Assembly (NCBI RefSeq): GCF_019175385.1
Contig: NC_083341.1
Location: forward strand, 21,894,203 to 21,958,202
DNA length: 64,000 nucleotides
Direction of reading: 5' to 3'
From: Lycium barbarum
Lineage: Eukaryota; Streptophyta; Magnoliopsida; Solanales; Solanaceae
Below are positions 34,988 through 46,378 of this stretch, one piece after another (the first letter of the stretch is position 1; every line of letters begins with the position of its first letter). The notes under the pieces are model-generated. The model was not told where the DNA came from and made no database searches. It saw only the letters and a list, made by a program, of their open reading frames with translations. A program made the translations under genes and the position numbers.

Positions 34988-36659
34988 TCTATGCAGCAAA
35001 ATACCCAAGATAAAAATTTCTGCGGGGCCTGAACATGGCTCTAGAGTGTTTCATGCTATTGTGCGTATGTTTGCCTACACACTGCCGTGACTAACGATTT
35101 TGTTTCAGTCATATGTCTATTGTTGACCCGAGAATTATTATAGCTTAGCGCCTTTACTCTAGTTAACAATAGCGACTTGTAGTCTCGACAGCAAGAAAAG
35201 GATTTTCAAATCAATTGGACTTTTATCAAAATTTTCAAGTTTAGCTATGATAAAATGGCACTAAGCCTTGATGTTCATTTTCGAGTCAGGATATAATCTT
35301 TCCAGAAGTCTTTCTTTAAAAAGGTTTGATTTCAAAAGTTCAAAACTCCAAATCACTGTGATCCTTAATACATTTTCAGCCGAAAGATAATTTTTTTTAG
35401 TTAAGTTAAATGTATTTTAGACAAATTCAGATCTCATTTAGAAATGATTTTAGGCTTAGCCCGTCTTCCGTTCGAAAGCTGATTTGGTTAAGCTCTATTC
35501 GTTAGATTTGAATACGGACAAAAACGATTTACCTTAGGTTTGGTCCTGATCCTTAAATCCCTTTATATCACTACCCATGACTATTTTACACTTACAAGCT
35601 AATTATCTATTTAACCACTACCGTGCTAATTATGAGTAATTTTCTTATCCGTACTTATATTTTACACTTAGCCCTAACCTCAATTGAATAACTAAGTCTG
35701 GTTGGTTAACCATTTTTATTGATCTTGAAAGGTGCTTAACACCCTCCCTTCAGATTATTTGAACCCTTATCTAGAACCTTTTAAGTTTAATAGACCATAG
35801 ACGGAGTTAACTTTAGACAATCATTTTTATTAACTTTAGGAATCCTAATTCACCATAAATAATTAGGTGGCGACTCTTTAACTTTAATTAATCCCGAAAT
35901 TACTAAAATGTTGTAAATCATTTTGACTTTGGTTAAAATGGGATATAACACCCACTAACTTCAAATCTTGGACCCAGCTCTGTGGCCAAGGGCGGAGCTG
36001 GCATATTACTCGGGGGTTCGGTTGAATCATGTATTTATCTTGAAAAAATCATTGAATATGTATAAATTGTTAATTTAGAACCCAGTAACTTAAACGAATT
36101 AGAATCTCGAACCCACAAATGTCGAATCTTGGCTCCGCCTCTGCTTGTGACATGCACTTTGAACTAAGAAGAACCCTTTTCCAAGTATTTTTGCTTTATA
36201 GTGCTCATTTGGAGAAGCATAGGCCACTCAGAATTCAAAGTTCTATCAGTTTGACCATATAAATTCCTCCTTTAACCTTATAGGACATAAGCAATTCCAG
36301 AATATTTTGACAGAGAAGTTCATCTGTCGTAGAAGCATCTTTCCAGTAATAACTAAGAGCGCTGAGTATATTTGTGGTGGCTAGCTTTGCGTAGAAGAAG
36401 ATGGAGTGTGAGACAGAATCAGTTGGTCTTGAATTGGGGTCAAACCAAAGTTGGAGAAATATTTTGGGTTAATTAAGAAGAAACTGGAAACGGGGGCTTA
36501 GGCCTAGCCGAAATAATCACGCGCTTAAAATTGAGTGTGAGTCTGCGCATGTCCGACGTAGGCATTCATGAGATACATTTCTTCCGAGTGGAGGAGTATC
36601 TATTTGGACACTAGCTAATTTTAAGTGTTTAATTGATCACATCGTACCAAGTTTATGAC
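34988..36659. other. Unassigned region, possible LTR remnant
   Basis: No coding region seen. Near 35868-35950 the phrase AGGTGGCGACTCTTTAAC followed by GGGATATAACA resembles the tail of a gypsy-type LTR, but no matching start or duplication was found. A small MITE-like repeat lies at 35988-36143. Confidence 0.4.
35988..36143. mobile_element. Small MITE-like repeat with GGCGGAGC ends
   Basis: Left CAAGGGCGGAGCTGGCATAT; right end complement CAGAGGCGGAGCCAAGATTC. The ends match imperfectly as an inverted repeat about 155 bp apart. A partial relative (GGGGCGGATTTAGG) lies at 24719. No target duplication was established. Confidence 0.5.
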
Positions 36660-36664
36660 GTTGT

Positions 36665-37412
36665 TGTTTACCCCGAATTTTAGTAATCAATTAAATTTGT
36701 AAGTGAGGTATAGGATATGTGGATAACTTTAATCTATTTTAAGTTTATGACAAATATTTGTAGATTTGCTTGCTATGGTACGTATATATGAATATATATT
36801 AATGCCTTGAATATATATGTTGCTATAGATGATTAAGCTAATGGTGTTATAGGAATATGCAAAGACCACAAAGATCCACTGAACCGGACTAAAGAGAGAG
36901 ATAAATGCGTTAATATATGTTTGCTATTACAATGTTCTAGATCTCTAAAAAAAAACCAACCCTTAAATGTAGGGCCTCTTATTTATAGTTTTGCCTTATG
37001 GGCCTTACATACAACATAAAGCCCTTTTAGGATAAAAGAAATCCTAAAAGCATAAGGTTGGACCGTACAGTCTGACACCCATGCGGCCGTCAGTACAACG
37101 TGACAGAACGGTCTTGACGCATGGCAACTCTGCAACTGGTCAACCGAACCAACGACCACCACCAATTTGGACATGAAGAAACCGGACTAACAGTCACAAT
37201 CAATTCGGTCATGGAGAAACTGGACTAATGTCGATGCAGAGTTTGGTCCGGAAATACAGGACTAAACAGATTTACTCCACTTTTCTTGGATCAACTGCAC
37301 CTGGTGCAATCCCACCGGTCCGAAGGAAAGACTTCGTACTCGTGCTTGTTTCTTCCTATTCCCGGTCCCTAGTTTCACCGGTCTTGCATACATCCGGTTT
37401 TTACCGTATACA
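36665..37412 (-). repeat. 3' LTR of element C
   Basis: Plus strand TGTTTACCCCGAATTTTAG to TTTACCGTATACA, preceded by GTTGT. It is the same LTR type as element B's (shared TGTTTACCCCGAA and TTTTTACCGTATACA ends) but strongly diverged between. Confidence 0.9.
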
Positions 37413-37551
37413 GATAGTTCCCACACTTTCTGGATCATAGTTTTACCGGAGTAACGGGAAGTGGATAAGTCACCAAACCGGTGGTGCCATAAGCTCGTTC
37501 TTATCTTTAAATTTTGGTGGGAACAGTTGTGTCATGTTCCTCTGCCATCAG

Positions 37552-37695
37552 CCACGTGTCTCATCTCGAGTGGCCAGCTTCAGTAACCACTATAGCGTAC
37601 GTCTCTTCAAATCACGTCTCATTAATTGTGGACACGTGGCACCCCCCGGTTGCTTGGGCTCTGTAACCGTTTCAACCCTCCATGCCTATATAAAG
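37552..37695 (+). promoter_or_regulatory. Putative promoter of element C's antisense gene
   Basis: CCACGTGTC at 37552-37560 and TATATAAAG at 37687-37695, spaced as in element B. A second G-box-like GACACGTGGC lies at 37631-37640. Conservation against a diverged background suggests selection before the copies decayed. Confidence 0.6.
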
Positions 37696-38010
37696 CTTTT
37701 AACCCCTTCATTTCACCATTTTCACCTCTTTCACTTCTGATCCCTTTTCGTCTCATTCTCTTTGCTTTGTTTCAACCATTTTAATATACTTTTCTTAGGA
37801 TCGTGATCATTTGCTTCTCTCGCTTGTTTTGATCGTAAAAATAAAACAACTTTGCCAACTTCTTCATTGTTGTTCTTTGACCATAAGTGATATTTTGCTT
37901 TCTCTTTCACTCGTCGCTTTGAACTCTTCCACTGCCCTTTCAATCTTTCCTTATAATCCCGGTTTCATTTCCTACTCCAAATTCACCAATCTCCTCTTCC
38001 ATATCTTCCA

Positions 38011-40823
38011 AATGTCTGCCAACACCGAAACTACCTCCCAGGATGTTCCCTCGGTTTCTTCTCAAGGAGCCTATCCAACCTCACAACCCAAAGGAAAAAA
38101 CGTCATTGAGCCCACCGCTTTAGACATAGTACCATCCAAACCCAACTACAACAAAGAATTTGAAGCCGAGAAGCCTTCTTCGGTTGCTGATAGAGGGTTA
38201 GAAGATAAACTTGACCAGGTCCAGGCTGATTGCAGATGAGATAACCGTCCAGTGAAAGTGTTCGCCCTCGGTCCTGACGAGTCCATCATCGATCATAGGG
38301 AAGGCTTCTTGTATGTTTAAACCTATCTCTTCACACTCAAGCTCAACCCCCCAATTAGCCCGGTTATTTTGGATATGTGTCAGACATATAACGTGACCTT
38401 GTCCTAATAATCTGGAGGATCGTGGCCTGCCCCCGGATGTTGGCCAACAATATAAAAAGGGAATTTACGATGACGTATTTTATCCATTTGTATTCCTTGA
38501 GGTTATTCCGAGGGGGTGTGATAAAGCTCGCCAAGCGAGGCCGAAACCCAATCTTTTCGAAGATGGACGAAGACAGAGACCGAGGTTGGTTAGATGCTAA
38601 GTCCGAGTGAGGACCGCGGACATTATTCCGGCCAACTATATGCCCTTCCCGGAGAGGTGGAATGATAATCGTAAGTTTCTCAATTCTTACTTCAATAACT
38701 ATCCTTGGATGCTTTGTCAAACACTTGCTCCCTTGAATTAATACGATTTCTCCCCCGCTTTCTTTATATCAGCCGTGGCATGGATACCTCCGGTCGTCCG
38801 GAACATGAATGAAGGGGTTGGGGCACTCCTCAGCCAACACACCCATGAAGAACGGACATGGGGGAACTTGTCACGTGGCCGATGGGTTGCTTAAAACCAC
38901 AGTAATACTTTGCTTGAGTTAGAATATATCGTATCTTCTACCTTGTCACATTTTTTTCAATAAACTCTTCGGTATTCAGGTTTACCCAGGGGCTCGGTGG
39001 AGCCAAGACCGGAGCCAGTAGCAGAACCAGCTGTGCCGGTACCTGAATTTGATTCAGTGGGGACATCCCGTATTATTGTTGCTGCTAATAAAAGGCAGAG
39101 AAAGCCCTCAGACAAATGGCAGACACCGAAGAAAAGGGCAAGAAGCGTCGTTCGGACTCTAAGGCACGAAACAGAGCTCGATTTCATTGTTCAGAGGGTC
39201 GGTGTGACCCCCTTCGTGGCTTCTGTTCCGGAGGAGAAAACCACCATTCCTCCATTTCCTTCAGCCAGGAAAGGACCGTCAGCTCCGGCTTTGCACACAG
39301 GTGGGCCCGACTCCTCTAAGGTCAATTGAATATGTTGACATTTCAGGTGATGCTTCATCTGAGGAGACCCCCTTGCAAAGGACTGGAAGATCCGGGCTCG
39401 CGTTGACTGTTGAGGCCGAACAAAGAGCTGAGCCAGTCCCTGAGACCGAGGCTCCAATAGATGCCGATCCACTGCCCGATGATGACCCAACTGCAACATC
39501 TGAGGCACGTGCCTCTACCGAGCTCATTGGGGCTGCTCCAACTTCTCCTGCGCCGAGGTTAGATAACCTCGATGACATGTTCTCGGATACCTCACCTACA
39601 ATCGGGGAAGCATCCGGTTTTAGACATATCCCTATCCCACGAGTCACGAGGGTAGCTAACCAATTCGCCGAGATTGGTTCAAGGGAAAGCATTGTACGCA
39701 TCTTTCCAACCCCGAGCGTGGAACTGAGAAGGACAAAGTCGGCCATGATTACTATTCCCGAGGATTGTATCTTGTCCCATCCAGTGGGAATTGCAAGCTA
39801 TCTGAGGCCCCTCATCTCGTATTCGGACAAGCGGAAGATGGCTGGAGTCCCCTGGCAGAGTCTTATTAACGAGGGCATGCACGCAGGAAATCGAGTAAGC
39901 TTATCAGCCGGTCCTTCCATAATTCAACGTGAATTTTAGCTTCTCGTTTATCCAAGTTTAACTTCTCGTTTCGTTTACAGATTGTGGTGCTCATCAATGA
40001 GGCTTTCATCCGTGCTCAACAAGAGGTTGACGATCTTAAAGGCCAGTTAGATGCCCAGGGTCGGGAAACGGAGAAGTTCCAGCACTTTTTGCAAGTTAAG
40101 GATGATCAATTGAAACGAGCGGCTGCCCTTTCCAACCTTCAACCCGAGCTCAAAGCAGCGAAGGCCGAAAATCTTCGGTTGAAGGATGAGTTGACCGGAA
40201 TGGTAAAAAAAAACCGGCTCCTAGAAGTGGACAAGGTCGGCCTTAGCCAAGATAATGCTCGTTTTTCTTTGAGGCTTGGTGAACTCGAGGCCACTATCTC
40301 TCAACTTCAAAGGGAGCTTGACTCGATCAAGACTGATGCCGTGAACATGGCCAAGAGGCATGGGCTGCTTGAATATGAGAATGTTGAGTATAAGAACAAG
40401 TTGAGGGTATTCGAGCGGAAAGCCGATGATAGGGCCCGGATATGCGACGAGCTCAAAACTAAATTCGAGGAGACGGCGGAGGCCAATGACATTCTCAAGG
40501 CCGAGCTCGAGTCGGCTACTCAAGTCTAAAGAATCCTAGATGAAGAGAGAGCGAAATTAGTGACCAAACTGGCCCAGGCTGAGGCCGATTTGGCAGAAGC
40601 CCTTAAGAATATGGAGGCCGCCGAGACTCATACCACGATTGCGGTGGAGTATGAATAGTGAAAGTCCCGGAGGACCACCCTTGAGCAAGCCCAACAAGGT
40701 TTTGGGGACCTCCCGGCCCTAATACTTGAAGCCAGAAAGATCGAGAAAGAATCCAAGAGAGCCCTCGATATCGATTTCGAGTGGATAGTATCCGAGCATT
40801 CCGGTTCCAGCTGCACCGGGTAG
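38011..40823 (+). pseudogene. Antisense accessory gene of element C, four exons, decayed
   Basis: Exons 38011-38670, 38773-38901, 38980-39894 and 39981-40823, at the same positions as in element B, with GT/AG kept at all three introns. It starts MSANTETTSQDV. The conserved blocks HLYSLRLFRGGVIKLAKRG, FSKMDEDRDRGW and the basic KRQRKPSDKWQTPKKRAR are still readable, and exon 4 begins INEAFIRAQQEVDDLKGQLD. Breaks: TGA at 38237, TAA near 38318, a 1-base loss near 38596, TAA in exon 2 (about 38891), a frame change near 39300, and stops at about 40526 and 40656. It shows what element B's stop codon replaced. Confidence 0.78.
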
Positions 40824-41984
40824 ACCAGGGCCTACACTTAGCCTTTATTTTGCCTTTGCCTTTTTGGCTTGTTTTTGTTTTTTAACTTCGCAGAAATTTC
40901 AAGTGTAAAAAAACTTTATATATAGAATGTACATTTTTCTTGTCGATTCTCTTTATTCTTTTATCTGAATGCTTATTATGAATTTTGCCCGAATCTTCGA
41001 TCCCGTTTAAGGGACAAGCAAAGGCTCGGAGTCATTTTTTCGAACTGTGCCTGAATATTGCATTTTCTCTTCGTTCGATACATTTTGTCTGGGGATTTAA
41101 TCGAGTGATTTTCCCGTGGGACTTATTTATGCTCTGTGAATTCAGACGTCTCCGAATCACGTTAGGAATTTTTTAGGGCCGATAGTTCTTCGACAATTCA
41201 CTTATCATAGATTAGGTTCGGACACCTGAATCCCTGCCTTACCAATTTTTAATATAGCAGTCCCCATTCGAAGGTGTTTAAAGATTTTGGCTTGGTTCAA
41301 TGCGACCTTGTTGCCTTTGTCGAATTTCGACTATAGTCCTCGATGTACGGTATTTAGATAAAATAATGCCGAATTTTGGGTAATCACCGAGGGTAGGGTG
41401 TTTAACAAGAAGAAATATCCGAAATTCAATAATCTGAATTTTCAATAATCTTTATATTGCAAGAATTTGCACGTACATGATATGAAGACTTTGTCCGTTT
41501 CCTTCTGTTTTTGCCATAGCAAATACTAAATGGACACGATTCGTTCTGATCGTTTGGTCCTTACATCAAAACCTAATACAGAAGGTCCGATTTTGGACGA
41601 GGACTTCCCTGGGGTAATGCCCAACAGCGTTCTCCTGCTTTGCTGAGCTGCTTCATTTTCTATTTACCGGGGTAAGCCTCGATGTGGGTATAGTAGTCCC
41701 CTAGTGTTTATTCGAGCTGCATGGTCGGGTAAGCACTATCAAGTCCCCACTCGTAGGGTATACCCCCGAGTTTTCGAACACTTGTCCTCGTTTCTATCAA
41801 GTAACATGTTGTACTTGTTGCCTCATTAAAAATCTTGTCGGAAAACCCATTTTGGGACAAAACCGTACTAAGGAAAAGAGTGTAACACATGTTTTCGGAC
41901 CTAACACCTAACTTTATCCGATACTCGACTTCCTGCAAAAAGAAAGGTTAACAAAAAATAAACATGAAGGTAGGCATCCGTACC
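40824..41984. other. Convergent spacer of element C
   Basis: Between the antisense gene and pol. Holds one diverged copy of the element B spacer repeat (about 41510-41570, TTTGGTCCTTACAT). No ORF recognised. Confidence 0.55.
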
Positions 41985-42636
41985 TTAGCAGTAGTATTTC
42001 TTCTAATGAGCCATATTCCAGTTATTACGCAACCGTTGTCCGTCTATGTCCTCCAGCTGATATGACCCTTTGCCCTTTATTCCTGCTATCTTATACGGCC
42101 CTTCCCAGTTCGGCCTCAACTTTTCGTCGTTGAGATTTTTGGTGTTCAAAGTAACTTTTCGAAGCACCAAGTCCCCAACTTGAAAATGTCAAAAATTGGC
42201 CCTCCGGTTGTAGTACCTTTCCATTCTCTGCTTCAGGGCTACAATTCTGTTACACCCCGTAGTTTCGTACGTGAAAATTTATAAGTATTGGACATTCTAA
42301 GTATGGATACTGGAGTTCCCTTCAAGGATATATGATATTATACGAAGTAATATATGGTCATGACGGTTTACGTTCATATAATAAGCTATGGGAAATTCCG
42401 GGACCAAGCAAATCGAAGAAAATAAATTTGTCGAACATTTGGAAAAAAAGTTAACAGAATTTTGGGTCAATTTTGGAGGGGTATATCTCCTAGTATATTG
42501 AGCGTTTTAAGGTGTTTCAAAATCCTAAAATGAATTCGTCGAGTCTAGTTTCCAACGCCACAAACCGTTCGTCGATACGATATCGGAGTAGAGAATTATG
42601 AAGGTTAAAAGTTCAGCTGATAGAGCAGAAACGCAT

Positions 42637-42716
42637 GCTACAGTAACTGCAACAGTACCAACCTGCTACAGTACTGCTACAGTGACCCGACCCGAATTTG
42701 AAAAAAATATAAAAGG
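42637..42716 (+). promoter_or_regulatory. LTR (b) promoter: GCTACAGTA repeats and TATA box
   Basis: GCTACAGTA, GCAACAGTA, GCTACAGTA and GCTACAGTG occur within 50 bp (42637-42685), followed by TATAAAAGG at 42708-42716. The short repeats are placed like an enhancer close to the transcription start. Confidence 0.55.
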
Positions 42717-43242
42717 GGCTTGAGGACAAGCGTGGAGTAGTTAAAGTTAAGGCTATCAAAAAGGTATGTTAAGGGTCGTCCCTTTCTTTCAAAGGCATGA
42801 TTCCTATGTTATGATTCCATAAATGTTTCTACAACATCCTTGTTTTCAAAAGCTAGAAGTTCGTGACTCTTAGAGCTTCTTATGACATTAAATGAAAAAA
42901 TGTTCTATGATGATTGTGACGATGATGATGATTCTATTCTAGAAATTCTGAAGCTATCATTTGAGAGCATTATGAAATTATTGAGTTATTCCATGAATCT
43001 CTTGATCTTACTTATTGTTGATGGTCTCACCTCATGTCATTCGTTCCTTCGAGGTGAGATATAGCGAAGATAACGATTCTATTTTCAGTACTACCAAAGT
43101 TCGTGATTCTCGAGACTCCCATGACATCGTCGACTTCACTTAAGATGGTTAATCCTTCAAGGAATGATATAGTGATAATGATAATGCTAATGATGATGTT
43201 GATTTATTTTATGTATTTATATGTATATGTATGTATGTATGC

Positions 43243-46191
43243 TGTTATATCCCGCATTTTTGTGCAATCGGATAATTCAAGACAATCGCGGGAAGACAAC
43301 AAGCAAGACTATATTTTATTTTGTTAAGCACATTAGTTGCTTATGAAGAAGTTAGAAGTGGAAATATTAAGAAAGGCTAGGGGCGAAAAGGGAAATTCGC
43401 AATATGACTCGTGGGAATATGGAGGAAGGCTAAGGGTAAATTTGGAATTTGGAGAATAAATTTTCATGAATTGTAGAACACAAAAAAAAATGTGGGCTGG
43501 ACCATTTGGGCCAACTTGGCCATCCACTTCTTAGTGGGCTTAAGCCCACATGGCCTTTTAATGAACTAAATAAAAAGATGACAAAGTCATCTTATTCACC
43601 AAAATCCTCTAGAAATTTCAAGAAGAAAAAGAACAACAAAGGAGGAGAAAAACAACTTGGCCATTTGGCCAAGTGCAAATTTCCAAGAAAAATTGACAAA
43701 AATTTCTTTAAAAATCATTTCCTACCAATTCAAGGGTCCCTAGCAAGGTGGGGTGGTCTTTGGAGCAAGAAGAGCACATATTCATATAAGTTACCAATTA
43801 TAGTCAAGTGAAGAAGTGGAGGAAAAAAAGGTAAGAACTTATATTTTTTTTTTATATGTTATGGATGATTTTGTATGTGTATATGTGGGTAGAAATTATG
43901 TGTTAATCATTTTTTTTAGAGTTTGATTGTTATTATTGTGAGTGTTATGTTAATGATGGAAGTTGAACGATTTTTGAGAGGTTGTAGTTGTGAAGGTGGC
44001 CGTGAGGTAGTGTACATGTGTGGCCGTTTAGTTGCATGTAGTATGGAAGAAAATGAATCAATTTTATTTTGTGTTTTGGTTGTTGTTGTGTTGTGGATTC
44101 TATATTACCTATAAAAACTTAATAATCTTAGTGAAATGGTAGAGGTTGGAGACTTGTGGTTGAGATTTACGTAAATTGAATATGATGTTCTTACATGTGT
44201 GGAAGATAATGATATTGGTATGGTGTTGTTGGAAAGTGTATTATAAGGTTATTATTGCTTTTATTGGAGTGGGAAGGTTTTGAAGGAAGTAGTATATTCA
44301 TTGAGTTATTATAATGTAGCTTTGATTGAATATGGAAATTGTTAGTATGGTTGTTGACTTTATGTTAATAGTTTGGTGGGGTTGCATTCCCGGGATTGTT
44401 GTTGGTTGAAATTGGCCAAGTTGAACTTGGTGGTATGGTGTATTTACAGGGGAAGTGCTGCCGAAATTTCGGTAGACAAGTATCACCTTGAGATTTTACT
44501 TCTAGACACTTGAACTAACATTTGATAAATGTGACCAAATTGTAGATTCTGGCGGATTTGCGACTTGAATTTGGAATAGCATAAGCAGCGGAAAGAGGTA
44601 TGTAAGGTTTCACCTTCCTTCTTTGGCATGTCTTAGACGTATTAAGCTTGGATATGGGCCTCGGGGACGATCCTATCACTAGAAATCTAAGATTGAGTTT
44701 GACCCTTTTTCATTCAATAGAATTGAATTAAATTTTGCATAGAATGTTGGAAAGTTACCTAAACATCTAGAACTCGCACAAATAGGACCCGACTACTTAA
44801 AAACTCTCATAAGTGACGTTATGGAATGTAACATACGTAAATTGTGTACGCCACCTCATTTGACTCGAGGTGGGCCCACTGTTCCCTGATTTTCTTTATT
44901 GCTTCATTTATCAAGCGATAAGTGTTATAACTATTCTAATAAGAATATTTCTATGATGATAATGATAACGATGATGTAAGGAAGAGGATGTGTCTATGAT
45001 AAGGATGATAAGAATGATTCCACAACTAAGATGCCTTATGATCTTGTTCTATGTTCTCTCATCATGTTATTCTTTATTGATAGTCTCGCCTTATAATTGT
45101 TGTTCCTTCAAGGCGAGACGAAGCGTCCATGATTATTCCATAATGGAATTGGAGGCTACCGACCTTATGTCACTCCGATATGGACATGACTTTCATTGGG
45201 CTCGCATGCATGCTATTTATATAACATATGTATAAGTAAATGTGTATATATATGTATATGGGAAAGATGGGGAGAAGGGCCAGAGCGCTATAGACGCTAT
45301 CCACCTGATCAGTTGGTATCAGAGCCGGTGGTGGGGCAAACCCAATGGTGGGGCAAACCCAATGGTGGGGCAAACCTCAGTAAGAACGCTGAGTCCCAGA
45401 GTGGGGGGTGAGTGTAAGGCTTGCCTTAGGCAAATCCCGCATTGGTTCAGGCAAATCCCGCATCGGTTAATGTTACCCGGAGGCGAGATATACTTGTATG
45501 TATTGGGCTACAGGTACGAGAGCTGATATTGTTCGGCCATATGGTAAGATTTAACTTTCTATATATAAATAAGGAATGTTTTAAAGGAAGGATGAGCAGG
45601 CATGGCATCCGGCCTAAAGGGATCTCCTATGTACAAGTTACCCTCTTATCTCTTTATATGTTTTATGACCCCATAATGTTGTATTTCATACTTTATGTTT
45701 CATAATGATGCTTTCATGCCTTACATACTCAGTACACTATTCGTACTGACGCCCCTTCTTGTGGGCGCTGTGTTTCATGCCGCGCAGGTCAGCAGGTAGC
45801 CGGATTTGATCCCTAGGAGTTCCCTCAGCAGCATTTTAGCAGCGCTCCAGTTGTTTCGGAGCCCCAGTTCCTTGGTACTAATTTTGTGTATATATTCGGG
45901 CACGGTTGTACTCGGCCCTTCTTATGTATATGTGTACTATGTTTAGAGGCTCGTAGACAGATATGTACAGTTAGATGTTTTGTATTTTTGATTGTCCTCG
46001 TCGCTGGATAATGTGTTAGCCAAGCTTGTCAGCCTATGCTTATAATTGCGCCATCAATGTTAATGTTAAGAAGGAAAAAAAATATGGTATAGCTCGTACG
46101 ACCCACTTAGCAATAATAGGTAACATGGTAGACAAGGGGTGCTCGGTACAAGTATCGGGTACTCGTCACGGCCCCTAGTTGGGTCGTGACA
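43243..46191 (+). mobile_element. Solo LTR (c) nested inside solo LTR (b)
   Basis: Starts TGTTATATCCCGCATT and ends GTTGGGTCGTGACA with duplication TATGC (43238-43242, 46192-46196). Length 2,949 bp. It is closely related at both ends to solo LTR (a) read on the opposite strand. It contains no protein domain. The conserved block with CTTACATACTCAGTACACTA lies at 45718-45790. Insertion order is element C, then (b), then (c). Confidence 0.88.
45329..45377 (+). repeat. 17-bp tandem repeat in solo LTR (c)
   Basis: Three copies of GGTGGGGCAAACCCAAT, about 820 bp from the LTR's 3' end. Confidence 0.85.
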
Positions 46192-46204
46192 TATGCATTG
46201 CACT

Positions 46205-46378
46205 CCCACTGATCTACTAGGGATAACACCGCACCTATATGGCTGGGCAAGATAACACCGCGCCTATATAGTCGGGCAAGATAATACCGCGCCTATATGG
46301 CCGGGCAAGATAACACCGCACCTATATCGCCGAGCAAGATAACACTGCGCCTATATAGCCGGGCAAGATAACACCGAG
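46205..46378 (+). repeat. 29-bp tandem repeat in solo LTR (b)
   Basis: About six copies of a unit starting GATAACACCGCGCCTATAT and continuing GGCCGGGCAA. It lies about 680 bp from the LTR's 3' end. Confidence 0.88.
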
